A DNA stretch of 64,000 nt from contig CAMPDV010000135.1 in NCBI GenBank assembly GCA_946699065.1, positions 186,001 through 250,000 of the forward strand, written 5' to 3'. The notes under the pieces were generated by a model. It made no database searches and had not been told where the DNA came from. It saw only the letters and a program-made list of their open reading frames with translations. Shown one piece after another: positions 1 through 11,058 of the stretch (positions are counted from its first letter, which is position 1; each line of letters starts with the position of its first letter). Origin of the DNA: Loxodes magnus. Its lineage: Eukaryota > Ciliophora > Karyorelictea > Loxodida > Loxodidae. A program made the position numbers and the translations under genes.

Positions 1-820
1 TAAAACTTCTATCTTGCAATAGACAAAATTGTAGCAAAAACTCAAAGTTAGGAAAGGAATAATTAAAATATCTATTTTCTAACAAACCCAACAGTCATTC
101 ATGATACTAAAGGTATCTCATTTTGATTTATTTTTCTAAATTTAGATTATTAAAATAAGAGCATCAAAAAATTAATTTTTGTATTAAAAACTATCAACTG
201 CTATCTATATTAAACGAGAAAACCTTAATTTATACCAATGATAAATGAATTATACAGCTTAATGAAATTTAAGATGTTTTAATTCAATTGATAAATAATT
301 TATTTAATTTATTCTATATATAAAATAATAAACATTCAGTTAAGTTATTATGCCTCGATATTTAGATATTATTTCTGTAAATTAATAGAAAGATTGTTAG
401 TTCAGTAATAATAGCAACTAAAATAGGTAGTTCACTTCTATACTTAAAGCCATTATATTATTTAATATTAGCTTAGTTTTATAATCTGGGACTTAAAGAG
501 TAAAACTAAAGCTAAATATAAGTTATTTAAAAACTTGTAATATCGTATTTCTATAAAGATTAAAGTACTTTCTTAAGCTTTTATTTTAGTATTTAAGATT
601 AATTTAGTAAATTATATCTAATCTTATTCATATGTTTCCTTTATGCACATCTACAGTCATAAAGTTCTCTTAAAGGTTCTTAACTTAATCCCTATCTTAT
701 TATATAAAAATGCTCTATAAAGCAATTTATAGTAAGTGAGTATAGCTTAGATAGTATGAGATAATAAAGGGATTTAAATTAAAGGTAAAAAGGAAATAGT
801 TAAATATAATTAAGATACTC
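1..820. other. AT-rich stretch without a recognised gene
   Basis: I see no protein-like frame and no RNA gene on either strand. The last few hundred bases must contain the promoter of the glycosyltransferase that begins at 821. The sequence is dominated by short A/T runs with no obvious repeat. Confidence 0.5.
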
Positions 821-1939
821 ATGAAGTATTCTAAAATTTGTAAACATTTGCTTATTTTCATCTGCTTATCTATTCTCCTACTTCAAACCTTATTTATCAG
901 TCAAATTATTTTCAAATGTAAGGATTAAAATTCTGCTGAAGATAACATTTAATCCAATTTTTTGGAGAGTAGAGTTGTGAAAACTTGAACTATGCAATAG
1001 ATGGAATAGTATATTTAAGAGGATAAGTCTAATAAAACTAACCTGTTTATGACTGTGACTGATGATAATCCTTTATTATAAGTGAGGAACTTTATTTGTG
1101 TCGAATCGGTATTCAAGTAAAATAACCATTCTCTCAGAGTATTTATCCTGTCTCTAAACTTAGAGCCAGCCTAATTTTAAAAGATTACAAAGTTGGGATA
1201 TGAACTTCATGTAGTTAAAATGAACCTTACTTACATTTTTTAAAAGACACCTTTAGAGACTTGATGGCTAAATAGAAAAAAAGAACTTGAAGCTAATATG
1301 TTATCAGATCTACTTAGAATGGCTTTACTTTATAAGTATGGAGGATTTTATATGGATTATGATATTTTACTTCTTAAGCCTATTATGTCATTAGCTCAAT
1401 AGTTCAAGAATTTTATGACAAGTGAGTTAGATGAAAAACATTATTGGTATATGGATTAATTAACTACCAATGTATCCACATTAGAGTGATAAAACTATAA
1501 ACTAAAAATGGAAAACTATAGTGCTTGCTTTTTTACGAAGGTTAGAATTATGTATAAACCAAATGGTTGCTTCATGCATTTCTAAAAGCATAATGAGTTT
1601 TTATATTTTGTTATGATTTTAATTTAGAAAGAATATAGTTGAGATGGACCCTGATGTGCAAATGGACCAGATTTACTTAACAGAGCCTTCAACTACTTCT
1701 AATCTATTAAGCCTTTTCTTCTTCCTAAAAATCATTTCCATATATTTTATAAAAAAGAAGGATAGCATAGATTATTCGGACTGAATACCATCGATAAATA
1801 ATAATAGCTAAAATATTATGATGCGTATGGAGTTCATTTTTAACAAGGTAGAACTTAAGGATGAAAGATAAACGAGACTTCTTTTTTCTTTCAACTCCTA
1901 CAAAACAATAGACTATTTTCAAGCCCAATTCCTATTTGA
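821..1939 (+). CDS. GT32-type glycosyltransferase with DXD motif, type II membrane protein
   Basis: With TAA/TAG as Gln and TGA as Trp this is a 372-residue protein ending at TGA 1937-1939. Residues about 8-30 form one hydrophobic signal anchor (LLIFICLSILLL), as in Golgi glycosyltransferases. The core matches the DXD sugar-binding region of the GT32 / A4GALT / OCH1-like family: a run reading SDLLRMALLYKYGGFYMDYD places the metal-binding D-Y-D at residues 179-181. Further on, NGPDLLNRAF resembles the conserved C-terminal GPxLL motif of alpha-1,4-galactosyltransferase-like enzymes, and a later Val-His-Phe segment fits the family's C-terminal His motif. The likely role is sugar transfer from a nucleotide sugar in the Golgi lumen; donor and acceptor cannot be told. 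TGA is read as Trp at several inner positions, for example in DGPW. The start is the only ATG that includes the anchor. The family call is from motifs seen; the exact activity is inference. Confidence 0.8.
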
Positions 1940-2272
1940 GTTATAATAAGGTGTCAAACTATAAAATTAGCTTTAAATATTTAACTTTATTTAATAAAAA
2001 GGAGTTATTAGGTAAGCAACTACTTGCTATTATTAATATTATAAATACCTAGTTCATATTTTAGACTATGTTCTAATAGCTTATGCAAATAAAAATAAGA
2101 CAGAAACAGAAAGTTTAAACAATTGTACTTTAATTAAGGAAAATTTTAATTTATATTTATTTCATTAAAAGCTAAATAATTCAGACATTTAACTATCAAA
2201 TTTTGCTAAGTTTATTTAAAAAAAGTTGAATTTAAAATCTAAAATTATTAAATTCAGATAAAGTATCTAAAA
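1940..2272. other. Convergent intergenic spacer
   Basis: About 330 AT-rich bases between two convergent genes, the glycosyltransferase (+) and the ankyrin gene (-). No protein-like frame was seen. It must hold both 3' ends and poly(A) sites, but no signal stands out. Confidence 0.5.
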
Positions 2273-3049
2273 TCATATAATTAGGGAAGAAATAGAAGTT
2301 GGCTAAAAGAAAAATATATTTATGGAAATCCTAACTAATTAGGAAGCAGTTAGATTAGTAAGGAAAGAAAATAATTACAAAGTTTTTGCTTATAGATATT
2401 CTAAGATAATTTTAAATAAGCAATCAGGCAAACCCTTTATAAGTCTTATTTTCGCTTAATATGTTTAACTCTTTTCTTCTAAATACTAACATGCCGACTA
2501 AAGGTTAAAATCTACACACAAATCTTTAGCCATTTTGCCGTTTGCGTTCTTAAGAAGTGGATTTAATTTTCCGTCTTCAATCAAATATTTGAACAAGAAA
2601 ATTTCGCAGTTTCCTAAAAGTTCCTCGGCTGCTTCTTAAGCAGTTTTTAGCTATTTTTTGTTCTTTAACTGTTTCTTTTCATAAGCCTAAGAAATTTATT
2701 TTCCTCTCTTTTTTACCTCAATTTAATGTTAATATCATTTAATGTATTCCTTTTTAAAGCTGTCTATCTATCATTATTGAGGGATTCCAAATAGATTTAA
2801 AGAAATTGCTGCTAAATGTAGTAGTGAATTTTTATCTTTATCAATGACATTTAAAGGTACCTTTGCATTCATAGCTAGTCATTAAACTAAATGAAAGTTT
2901 CCATTTAATAAAGCTAAAGATAAAGCATTCTATCTCTGTTCATTCTTCCAGCTTGTTAAATACATTTTTTCGGTTACCTATTCATATAACTATTTCAAAA
3001 CATTAAGATCTCCTTTTTCTGATTCTTACAGTCAGGCAAGCGTTGACAT
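2273..3049 (-). CDS. Ankyrin-repeat protein with F-box/SOCS-box-like C-terminus
   Basis: The reverse-strand frame runs from ATG (3049-3047) to TGA (2275-2273), 258 codons, all in one frame. Its base composition is clearly richer in G+C than the flanks. Ankyrin-type helices are visible: ALSLALLNGNFHLVQWLAMN, then a KDKNSLLHLAA turn typical of ankyrin repeats. A Lys/Gln/Glu-rich linker follows at about residues 110-150, and a further ankyrin-like unit at about 160-195 (IFLFKYLIEDGKLNPLLKN, then NGKMAKDL). The last 50 residues contain LPDCLFKIILEYL, which resembles the start of an F-box or SOCS box. Ankyrin repeats mediate protein binding, and a C-terminal box of this kind would suggest a substrate adaptor of a cullin ubiquitin ligase; that part is inference. 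It is divergent from the Q-rich gene at 3406. Confidence 0.72.
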
Positions 3050-3405
3050 CGTTAATTAAGGGTCAAATAATATACTTAAATGAAGTTTAAAATGAATAGT
3101 CTTTATTAAATATCTAAATTCTTTTATTTTACTAAAGCAAACAGCAAGTAGCTTACTTTATTCTTCTTCTTTATTTAAATATTTACATGCTTTCATTACT
3201 TAGAATTACCTATCACTAATACCTTTAAGTCTAGGATTTCCTTATTACTAACTTAGTTAAAAGTAAGGTATATAGCTATATTAGTAGCAAGTATTTGGTA
3301 AGGAAAGATCTATTTAAAAGGTATCTTAAAATAGGTTGAAGCAGAGATATGTAAGTGATTATATTAATAAGTAGCTTTATGTATAAATTTAGTCATAATT
3401 ATATA
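3050..3405. promoter_or_regulatory. Divergent promoter region
   Basis: About 355 AT-rich bases lie between the start of the minus-strand ankyrin gene and the start of the plus-strand Q-rich gene. Both promoters must sit here. I see no defined box or operator, so the call rests only on gene orientation. Confidence 0.4.
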
Positions 3406-4287
3406 ATGGGAAATTAATAAGAGCTAGAATAAGAGTAATGCTAATAAGATTAAGGCTAAAATTAAGATAACCTATACTAAAACTACTCTTACAAACTTAA
3501 TAATGAGGATTGAGATAAAGAAGGCTTGCAAAACTTAAAAAGAAAGATAGAAAATATTAGCGAATAGTTAAAGGATCTTGAAACTAGTTAGAGCACTCCA
3601 ACTAAGATATTAAACTAGTGAGATCCTCTTTATTTAGGATTGAAAGATGTTTAGACGTAAACTGATGTTCCGTTTGAATAGATTTAATAAGACTTAGAAC
3701 CAGTGAATGAAAGTGATAATGTGAAGTATGAATTAAGTTAAGCAGTCTTAAGAAGATAAATTAATTAATTAGCGTCATAATCACAGCAAACTTAAAGATC
3801 AAATGTTTCAAATAAAAATTCTTTAAATACCAAGCATACCAAAAAAAGAAAAACTCCTTGAACACCTACAAAGCATGAACTTGATATTCTTATTCATACA
3901 AACATTCCTTAGGAAAAGTAAAAGCAAATATGTCAAAGCATGTTTAATTCAAATATCGTAAATCCTAATATAACAATATCTAGAAGTAGTAGTAGAGCTA
4001 GTCACAAGAGACAAAGTAGTTTTCAACTTTAAAAACTTGCCATAAGTCCTAAAAAAGGAAATTTTTCCAACCAAAATTCTCCATAATTTAGGAAAACAGT
4101 CAATTAAATAGCTGTTTAAAAAAAACAAATCAATGAAGTTGATTTTTATCGAAGAAGTTTTCATAACTATAAAGAACTAAAGTAATAAACGCAATCTTAT
4201 AAGAAAAGCGTTACTCTGAACAAATTAAAGAATAGAAATGTTTTAGATTAAGAACTAAAATTTATTAATCTACTTTAAAGAAATTGA
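3406..4287 (+). CDS. Gln/Ser-rich hypothetical protein, 293 residues
   Basis: The frame from ATG 3406 to TGA 4285-4287 is 293 codons. The N-terminus is a Gln-rich stretch written almost entirely with TAA/TAG codons. Residues about 28-70 are charged and look like a short coiled coil (NEDWDKEGLQNLKRKIENIS). The middle has a WDPLYLGLKDVQTQTDVPF segment and a basic KKRKTPWTP segment. The rest is rich in Ser, Asn, Lys and Arg, with an SRSSSRASHKR patch like a phosphorylation-rich or nuclear-localisation region. Three inner TGA codons must be Trp. I recognise no family and give no function. Protein-like composition and a TGA exactly where the sequence turns AT-rich support the bounds. Confidence 0.6.
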
Positions 4288-5496
4288 AGGTTTTTAGTTC
4301 TCATAAATGTTTCAATACATACTATATAAAGTTATTTAAATCTAGAAAATAAAATCACTAAGTTTTTATATGACCATCTAACTAAATTATTTATACATGC
4401 TGAGCTAAATTTAGCTTTAAGAATAACCTTAAAACCTCTCTAGCCCTATATTCTTGTATTACTGAATAAAGACCGAAATAAAAGAACTATAAAATTCTTA
4501 ATCATGCAATATTAAATAGATATACTATTTAATTGCAAAATACCTATTTGGCTTAAATCAGCTTTCTATTATCACTGATAATGATACAATATATGAATTT
4601 TACTTAGCTTTCCTTTTACTAATTTTCTAAAATCTTAGAATTTAAATTTTTAAGTTTCTAGTAGATTATTATTATGAAACTAAATTTAATTTTACTCTAA
4701 GGTGCCCAAAAATTGATTAAATATACATTTTAGGCTGAAATATATTAAGCTATCTAAAGAAATCAGTTAATTATATAAAAGCATAATCAGAATATCTATA
4801 ATAGAACATTGACTAAGCATATTAAAGCAGTAAGTTAAAGACAATACTGTAGAACTAAACTAATCTGATTCGAAGAGCAAAACTAGTAATAACCATCTTG
4901 GTGTTATTATTTCTGAATATAAGACTTTAAAAATCTAACTCTAGAAGTAATTATTATCTATCCTTTATTCTTTTAAATAAACAAAACTATTATCTATAAA
5001 TAAAGTAGCAAGTAAAAACAAAATGAAGGAAATTTATTTAATCTAAATAGACAACTATAAGTATAGTATCTTAAGCATAACTATAAAGTGAAATGATATA
5101 TTAACTTAGAATAATAGCAAGTCATTTAAATCGTCTTTTACTAACTTAAAGCTTATGCTATATTATATGTTTATAGTGCTCTAAGAAATTTCTAACTTTA
5201 AATATCTTATATCTCTTAATAAAAGCTTTATTTGCTTTTTGGCTTTACTTATACAGGTTAACTTTTTTTTCGACTGAGACTATAAAAAGTAAGGTAAAAT
5301 TAGTTGAGATAACAAATGAATGAAAAGGAGTAAAAATATAAAGATTTGCAAGAAGGAAGATGATATAGAAGACTAGAATTAGCTAATGAAGAAATATAAT
5401 AAAATTGATTTAAACTTAGTTAATTAACCAAGTGTTAGTTGATTACTACCTTTATGATTTTTATGTTAATATATATTTTCAAATTATTAAAAAGGA
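4288..5496. other. AT-rich intergenic stretch
   Basis: About 1.2 kb with no convincing protein-like frame on either strand and no recognisable RNA gene or repeat. Confidence 0.5.
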
Positions 5497-6606
5497 ATGT
5501 GTGCATCTCGCAAAGGACCATCGGCAGAAGAACGTTGCAAATTATTATAACAAAACCTCGAGTAAATTTAAAAGGAAAATGAATAGCTAGCTAAAGCCCA
5601 TGAAGAAATGAAAAGCTCTGTAAATAAAAATAAATAAGCTCTTGATCAATACCTCAGATAAGCTGAACAAACTGTATAAAACCTTTAGAAAAAGTTGAAT
5701 GAACTAGTTTAATAAAGTTAAAGCTAAGAAAAGGTAATTAGTAATATGCTAAAGCAATTGGAGGAAGGATAGTAAGCCAAAGAAAATGTTAAATTTCAGG
5801 TAGAAGAAGAGTAAAATAATGGAGAAACTATCAATGAAAGTGTCATATAAACAAGCCCTGAATTGTAGTAACTTCTTGATCGAGCTCACTAAGATGAGCC
5901 CATTTATTTTGTAGATAATGAGCAAAGAGTATGGGAAATTGTTCCGAGAGACGATTTGAACTTTGAATCCAATTAGTAAAATATTTAATCAGAATAATTT
6001 CTTCTATAAGCATCATATTAATTCTACCATTCAAGATCATTCTATCAAGTTATATTTATCCTATTTCACTAATCAAAAGGTAAAAGAGGCTTTAAAATGC
6101 TTCCTTAAATTTATTTCCAATTAAAAAATCCAAGTAAGAAAATAAAATAACGAAAAGCTAAATAAGTTAAAAGCTTATTATTATTAGCCTTTATTAATTA
6201 ACTATGTAATAACTTAATAAATGGAGTAGTTAAGATATTAAGCTAATTTTAGTATCTGGAATATAAATAATTATATGCTATATAAACTTTATCTATAATC
6301 TAATTAAAAGAGAGTAAATTTGTTTAACAAGAAACCATTTTATATTCAAAATGTTTTTAATCAAAATAAACATATACATCAAATTATCATTAGAGCTTCA
6401 TCACTTATAACGATTGCTAGAATTAGAATATAATTAAATCAAGAATGTCATGGAGTCAGAAAAACTTTGTGTATGATTTATTAATATCATATTAAGAAAT
6501 TTTATATTTACTAAAGAATATTTCTTGGTATTAATATATCTAAAACAATATTTTAAAACCCTAGCAGTCTAGTAGTGTGAGGGAATTGAAAATTATATAA
6601 ACGTGA
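5497..6606 (+). CDS. Coiled-coil hypothetical protein
   Basis: The frame from ATG 5497 to TGA 6604-6606 gives 369 codons. Residues 10-120 are a clear heptad-type coiled coil rich in Glu, Gln, Lys and Leu (CKLLQQNLEQIQKENEQLAK and LQKKLNELVQQSQSQEKVI). An acidic segment follows with EPIYFVDNEQRVWEIVPRDD at about 145-165. The last 190 residues are Lys/Gln/Tyr-rich, less protein-like and richer in A/T. The gene may therefore really stop or be spliced near 6030-6150, although no TGA occurs in this frame before 6604. No family is recognised. The start is supported by the sharp rise in G+C at MCASRKGPSAEERC. Confidence 0.5.
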
Positions 6607-6854
6607 AGCTTGATAACTATTAATCTTATTTTATGATTATAAAATTAAACAAATTAAAAAAAAGCGAAACAAATTTGATTCAAGAAGATTAAATAACTGG
6701 ATTGCTGTTTGTGAAAACTTTTACTTTAAAATGTATAAAATTTAACTATATTAGACCTATTTTAAGTTTGAGTGATGTAATGATTTAGAATGATTTGATT
6801 CTAAAATATTTTAAATTCCAAATTTGAAAAATTATAATTTTTTAATTTAATAAT
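6607..6854. promoter_or_regulatory. Upstream region of the USP-like gene, start of duplicated unit
   Basis: This is AT-rich. Patches ending in a TTTAAATTCC element can be lined up with about 47600-47800, so the segmental duplication seems to reach into this upstream DNA and not only the genes. No promoter motif was identified. Confidence 0.35.
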
Positions 6855-8024
6855 ATGGGCGGTTTAAAAAGGAAAGCTGAAGCTAAATATAATCAAGCTA
6901 AAAAAAGAAAAACAGATGCTATTGCTAACTAAAACTTGAGAAAAATGAGACCAACACGAAAAAATAAAAAACAAATAAAAAAATTTAGTTTTTGTTGCCT
7001 TATGTGTGAGAGACAAATGGACGAAAGTATAATAGAAAACCATAAGATGACTCATTAGTTATCCTGTGTGATATGCAAATAGTTATTGTTCACTGAAAAA
7101 ATTAAGGAACATAATGAATAACATAGGCTAGAGCTACCTAAAAAAGAAATTTAGTAAAACGGTCTTAAAAACCCACAAAATTTTTGTTATATAAATTCCC
7201 TGTTTTAAATATTAGTTAGGATAGTGGGGTCAATATCTAAATTAAATAAGAATTAGCAGTTTCCGTTTTTCAATAATTTTTTCTCAAATTTTGCTTTAAA
7301 TTGCTCTCCTTAAGCAATGTGTGTTGATTAGGTATTAGATGAACTAAGAAGGAAAAAAGTCTGAAATCATATAGGAATTTAAGATGACTCAATCGAACTA
7401 TTTATAAGTCTTATTTAGAATGAAGTTATACCATCTTGCTTTTTCCAATTCTAGCAAACTGAAAAATAATGCTGTTTGTCTTGTGATTATACAAGATATG
7501 AAATTTCTAGCTAGATAGTTTTAGATGTTTTTCCTCCAACTTCAAAAGAAAACAAACAAAACAAGCAAAAAGTAAATATCCAACATTTAATTGATAAGAA
7601 CTTAGAAGAAAAGCTAGATTACAGATGTGAAAATGGATAATGCTAGGGAAAGGAAAGAATAAAAAATTGATCTTTAAGTTACTTTCCTAATTACTTACTT
7701 ATTAGAATAAGAAGATATTCCACTAATATTAAAGGCTACAATTACAAAACTAATAAGAAGATCTTAATGCTTGAAAGCATCAAGGTTTTAGGATAGAGCT
7801 ATTCTTTGAAATTTTTGCTCTTTCACAACAGTAGCAGACTAAATTCAGGGCATTTTACTTCTTATGACGTTGAAAATGAACTTTTATTTGACGATGAATG
7901 CATTGAAAAAATTAAAATTAGCTTGGATAACAAGTCTATTTATTCTGCAGTTTACACGAAATCTCCAACTGTCTAATATTTATTATAAATGTATTTTATA
8001 GATTACTAGTTTCACTTCTATTGA
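6855..8024 (+). CDS. Ubiquitin carboxyl-terminal hydrolase (USP) family protein
   Basis: 389 codons run from ATG 6855 to TGA 8022-8024. A Lys/Arg-rich N-terminus is followed by a Cys/His cluster at residues about 38-75 (CCLMCERQMDE, CVICKQ, HNEQH) that looks like a zinc finger. The catalytic core follows USP order. The Cys box GLKNPQNFCYINSLFQIL has the nucleophile at Cys111. Next comes a CxxC zinc-ribbon half (CCLSCDYTRYE), its second half (RCENGQCQGKE), and PNYLLIRIRRY as in the USP fingers and palm. The His box is SGHFTSYDVEN with His333, followed by LFDDECIEKI as in the USP FDD segment. Catalytic residues appear present, so activity is plausible. The usual GNTCYMNS signature is divergent, and the protein is short for a USP. 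Its expected role is to cleave ubiquitin from substrates. It is followed by the F-box-like gene and the giant receptor, and all three recur in unit 2. Confidence 0.8.
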
Positions 8025-8982
8025 TAAGAGAAGATAAAATTAATGGAAATAATTATATAGTTAATACAAATATCTCACAATTTTAATCCTATTTTTACAT
8101 TTAATTGAAATAAACTAAATAAAGGCATTAATTGTAATGATAGATGCTTAGATAGATAAAACTAACACACTTAAAGTTAAGGCTTTATGTAGCTTTATAA
8201 TTATAAAAGCTAACAGGCTATTATCTGTTTTATTTCTCAGTAGATTAAATGTATTTTAGTATATAGTGTAGTTTTCTTTAATTATGCTTCAGATATATTT
8301 ATATCAAACCTAAAATTTTGTAATAAAATATAGATATATAAAGTGCAAGAAGAATTAAAGTATTAAGTATATAAAAGTTTTTACAGTAGCATAATAAGTA
8401 GCTATATATAACGTATTAAGATTAGGATAATTTAAACAAATAAAGAATACCTGCTTTATAACTTTTATAGAAGATTTATCTAGCTCTATTCATTCCTATC
8501 TTATATATTCACTACTATCACTTAAATCTTATGTAATTAATATCTCTTAATTATCTCTTTATGCTTTTAAAGTATTTATATATTTCGCTTCTATCAATTA
8601 ATACATTAGCTAATAGTTATAGTAGTTAGCTTATCTGAAATAGTATCTTAGATATTTTAAACTAGTCTTTGTAATTGATGTAGTATAGTTATGTATTATG
8701 AGATAAAGCATTTCTTCAGTATTACTTTTAGAGATTTAGTTATATTTAACTTAAAAATATTTTAATTATATCAAAGCTTTATACAAAAAAACTAAATACA
8801 ACCTCATTTGAGGAGACGAAGTAATGATAAAGAGCTTCTACTTATATTGATGGAAGAATAAAATAAGATTAAACTGCTGTATGAAGTAGACTGATAATAG
8901 TAGAGTTAGTAAAAGGTGAAATGGCTCTTTTAAAGTAAATAAGGAATAGGATTTTAATATCTATTTAATAGATTTATTATAA
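8025..8982. other. AT-rich spacer between USP-like and F-box-like genes
   Basis: About 950 bases with no protein-like frame. The equivalent part of unit 2 (48900-49900) is only weakly alignable and carries an extra compositionally distinct patch near 49640-49840. Confidence 0.45.
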
Positions 8983-10350
8983 ATGAAAAGCTTATATAGA
9001 TAAAAGAAAAAACCAATAGTTCAGTAGAAGATAAAACCTTCACTTCCATCACCAATCTTGTAGCAAATTGCAATGTTCTATATTAAAAACCACATTGACT
9101 TGTATATTTTCTAGCTAGTTAGCAAAAAATGATATCAAGCTATTTAAAATAGCCTTTAAGTTTGGTAAAATATTGCTAAAAGCTAAGAAGGAGATATCCA
9201 AGTGCTAAAGTAGAAATTTATAGAGCAAATTTAGAAATAAAAATAGCAGAAAACTCAAAAATTTGTTAAGAATTCGAAACTAACTAAGAATTTGGCAATC
9301 TCATTGAATAAGTTCCTATAATTGGAAAATATGGTAAGTTTTGAATTTTAGAAGTTTAAAATAGATTTAAATGAGTAAGCTATTAGTATAAAATAAGTCT
9401 AGATATCTGATAATTCTGTAATGATCTTTCTTACTGACTTAAATATCAATCAAAGAATTAAGATGCTCAAAATTTAGTTTGAAAGTGAAGGCAAATTACC
9501 TAAATAACTAGTCTTTTAAAATGTTCAATTAAAGGTACTAGAGTAGAATAATATAATGGAGCTACATGAAGCTCAAAATCTAGAAAAAGGAATTAGCATT
9601 ATATTTGGGAAATTACCTGAAGGTTTCTTATAATTCGCATTTATAAACATTTGCACTGGCTTAATCTATTATCTTTTTAATTAGAGGCCTAAATAGATTA
9701 ACCTGTACGATAATATAGTTTCACTTTCATTAAGGAGAGGAAGCTCCTTAATCTGAAAATAGTATTTTTGCAATAAAGATTGCTAGTCAAACTGTTGGGT
9801 ACTAATAGAATCTAATGAAAGCTAAAGTTCTTCTTTCTATGAAACTTTATAGCTTGAAACAAAAAATTCTTAAAATAAAGTCTAAAAATTCAAAACTTTG
9901 TAAGCTTTATTAGCTATTCCTTGAAAAACCTAAGCTTTCTAAGGCAACTTTGAAAGCAAAGTTGTAGTTGATTACTAAATTTTCAGTTATGGGGTGCCAA
10001 GTCCTTTTTAGTATAGTTGTGAAATATTAAATTGCGAAGAACTTACAAGCAATAAGTTTACATATGAAAAGTTTTATATTTTGAGTAGCAGAAGTGTAGA
10101 AATGAATATAGCTCTTATACAAGATACTTATTTCATAAGCAGCTTAAAGGTTAAAAAGATTTAATTTAATTTCTTTTATTACTAAATGATATGCTTTTCA
10201 ATTAAGCACTAAAAAATATTAGGTCCTATCAAGTAGAAAGCAATCTTGTTTTTCTTAAATAAGACTTTAATTAGATGTTTTTAGTCTTAAGTTATTAAAT
10301 TAGCTAAAATATCTTTAAACTATTTTCCAAAATCCTAGGAAAACATTTGA
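8983..10350 (+). CDS. F-box-like protein
   Basis: From ATG 8983 to TGA 10348-10350 there are 455 codons. Residues about 20-60 match an F-box: LPSPILQQIAMFYIKNHIDL, then LVSKKWYQAIQNSLQVWQNI, with the expected LPxxIL start and LVSKxW core. A Gln/Lys-rich coiled coil follows at about 70-110. The remaining 340 residues are not a recognised substrate-binding repeat. F-box proteins recruit substrates to SCF ubiquitin ligases through Skp1; that this one does so is inferred. The TGA at 10348 may be read as Trp. The next 100 codons to TGA 10660-10662 still look protein-like (LENLAAIFNCLGVWFKLIGA), which would give 559 residues. The decayed counterpart is at about 49930-51300 in unit 2. Confidence 0.68.
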
Positions 10351-10662
10351 TAAATGTAATTAAAAAACTAGTTGAATGATTAGACCTAAATAGAATAAAA
10401 ATCCTTAAAATAATTAGAAAATCTAGCAGCAATATTTAACTGTTTAGGAGTTTGGTTTAAATTAATAGGTGCTAGGTATACTAGAAGGAAAATTAACTAG
10501 GATTTTATCTTAAAGTATTAGAGGTAACTTTATCTAAATTAATATAAGTATATAATTTAGTTTAAATAGTAATACAATAAAGTTAAGAGTATTAGTTTGA
10601 AAATTACTATAATTTTATAATTATTAAGTCCATTTAATTAAATAAGCAAAGAGTGCTATTGA
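10351..10662 (+). other. Possible read-through extension of the F-box-like gene
   Basis: The same frame continues for 104 codons after the TGA at 10348 to a TGA at 10660-10662. Its Leu/Phe/Trp and Lys/Arg pattern is protein-like (ENLAAIFNCLGVWFKLIGAR). It is either the true C-terminus, with 10348 read as Trp, or an eroded former C-terminus. Confidence 0.4.
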
Positions 10663-11058
10663 TTTTCAAAAAAGATAAATTTAATTAAAGAAGAAGTTTA
10701 ATAACAGTGTTCAAGTTCTATTTATTTAATGATTGAACAACAATTTAATAATCATACATTAAGTTGAAAACTTTCAAGGACCTTCATTCAAACTTGTGCA
10801 CAAAATAAAGATTAAATTAAATAAGAAGCCTTTTATAAGTAATGCTAAGGAAATAAATTACTTATGCTTAATAAAGAAACATTTAAGCCTATAGAGATTG
10901 TAAGCTTATAAAGCTGTTGGTTTCTGCTGGAGTTGCTAGTGTTATAAATTAATAAATAAAATAAGGAACTTTATTATTTAATTTAAACATAAAAAAGTAA
11001 AGTACTATATTCTCTTAACTTATTTTATTTATTAAGAACTCACTATTTCTTTAAAAAA
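10663..11058. promoter_or_regulatory. Upstream region of the giant receptor gene
   Basis: About 400 AT-rich bases before the giant gene. A stretch around 10890-11030 (including the TTGTAAGCTTATAAAGCT element) aligns with 51765-51930 before copy 2, so the promoter was duplicated with the gene. No specific promoter motif can be named. Confidence 0.4.

Noticed and set aside
1725-1928. A minus-strand standard-code ORF of 67 codons
   Set aside because: It lies antisense to the glycosyltransferase coding region and its translation is low-complexity; a shadow of the real gene.
9331-9348. GTAAGTTTTGAATTTTAG inside the F-box-like gene as a possible 18-base intron
   Set aside because: The unit 2 relic keeps the same amino-acid-coding bases but not the GT, so it behaves like coding sequence.
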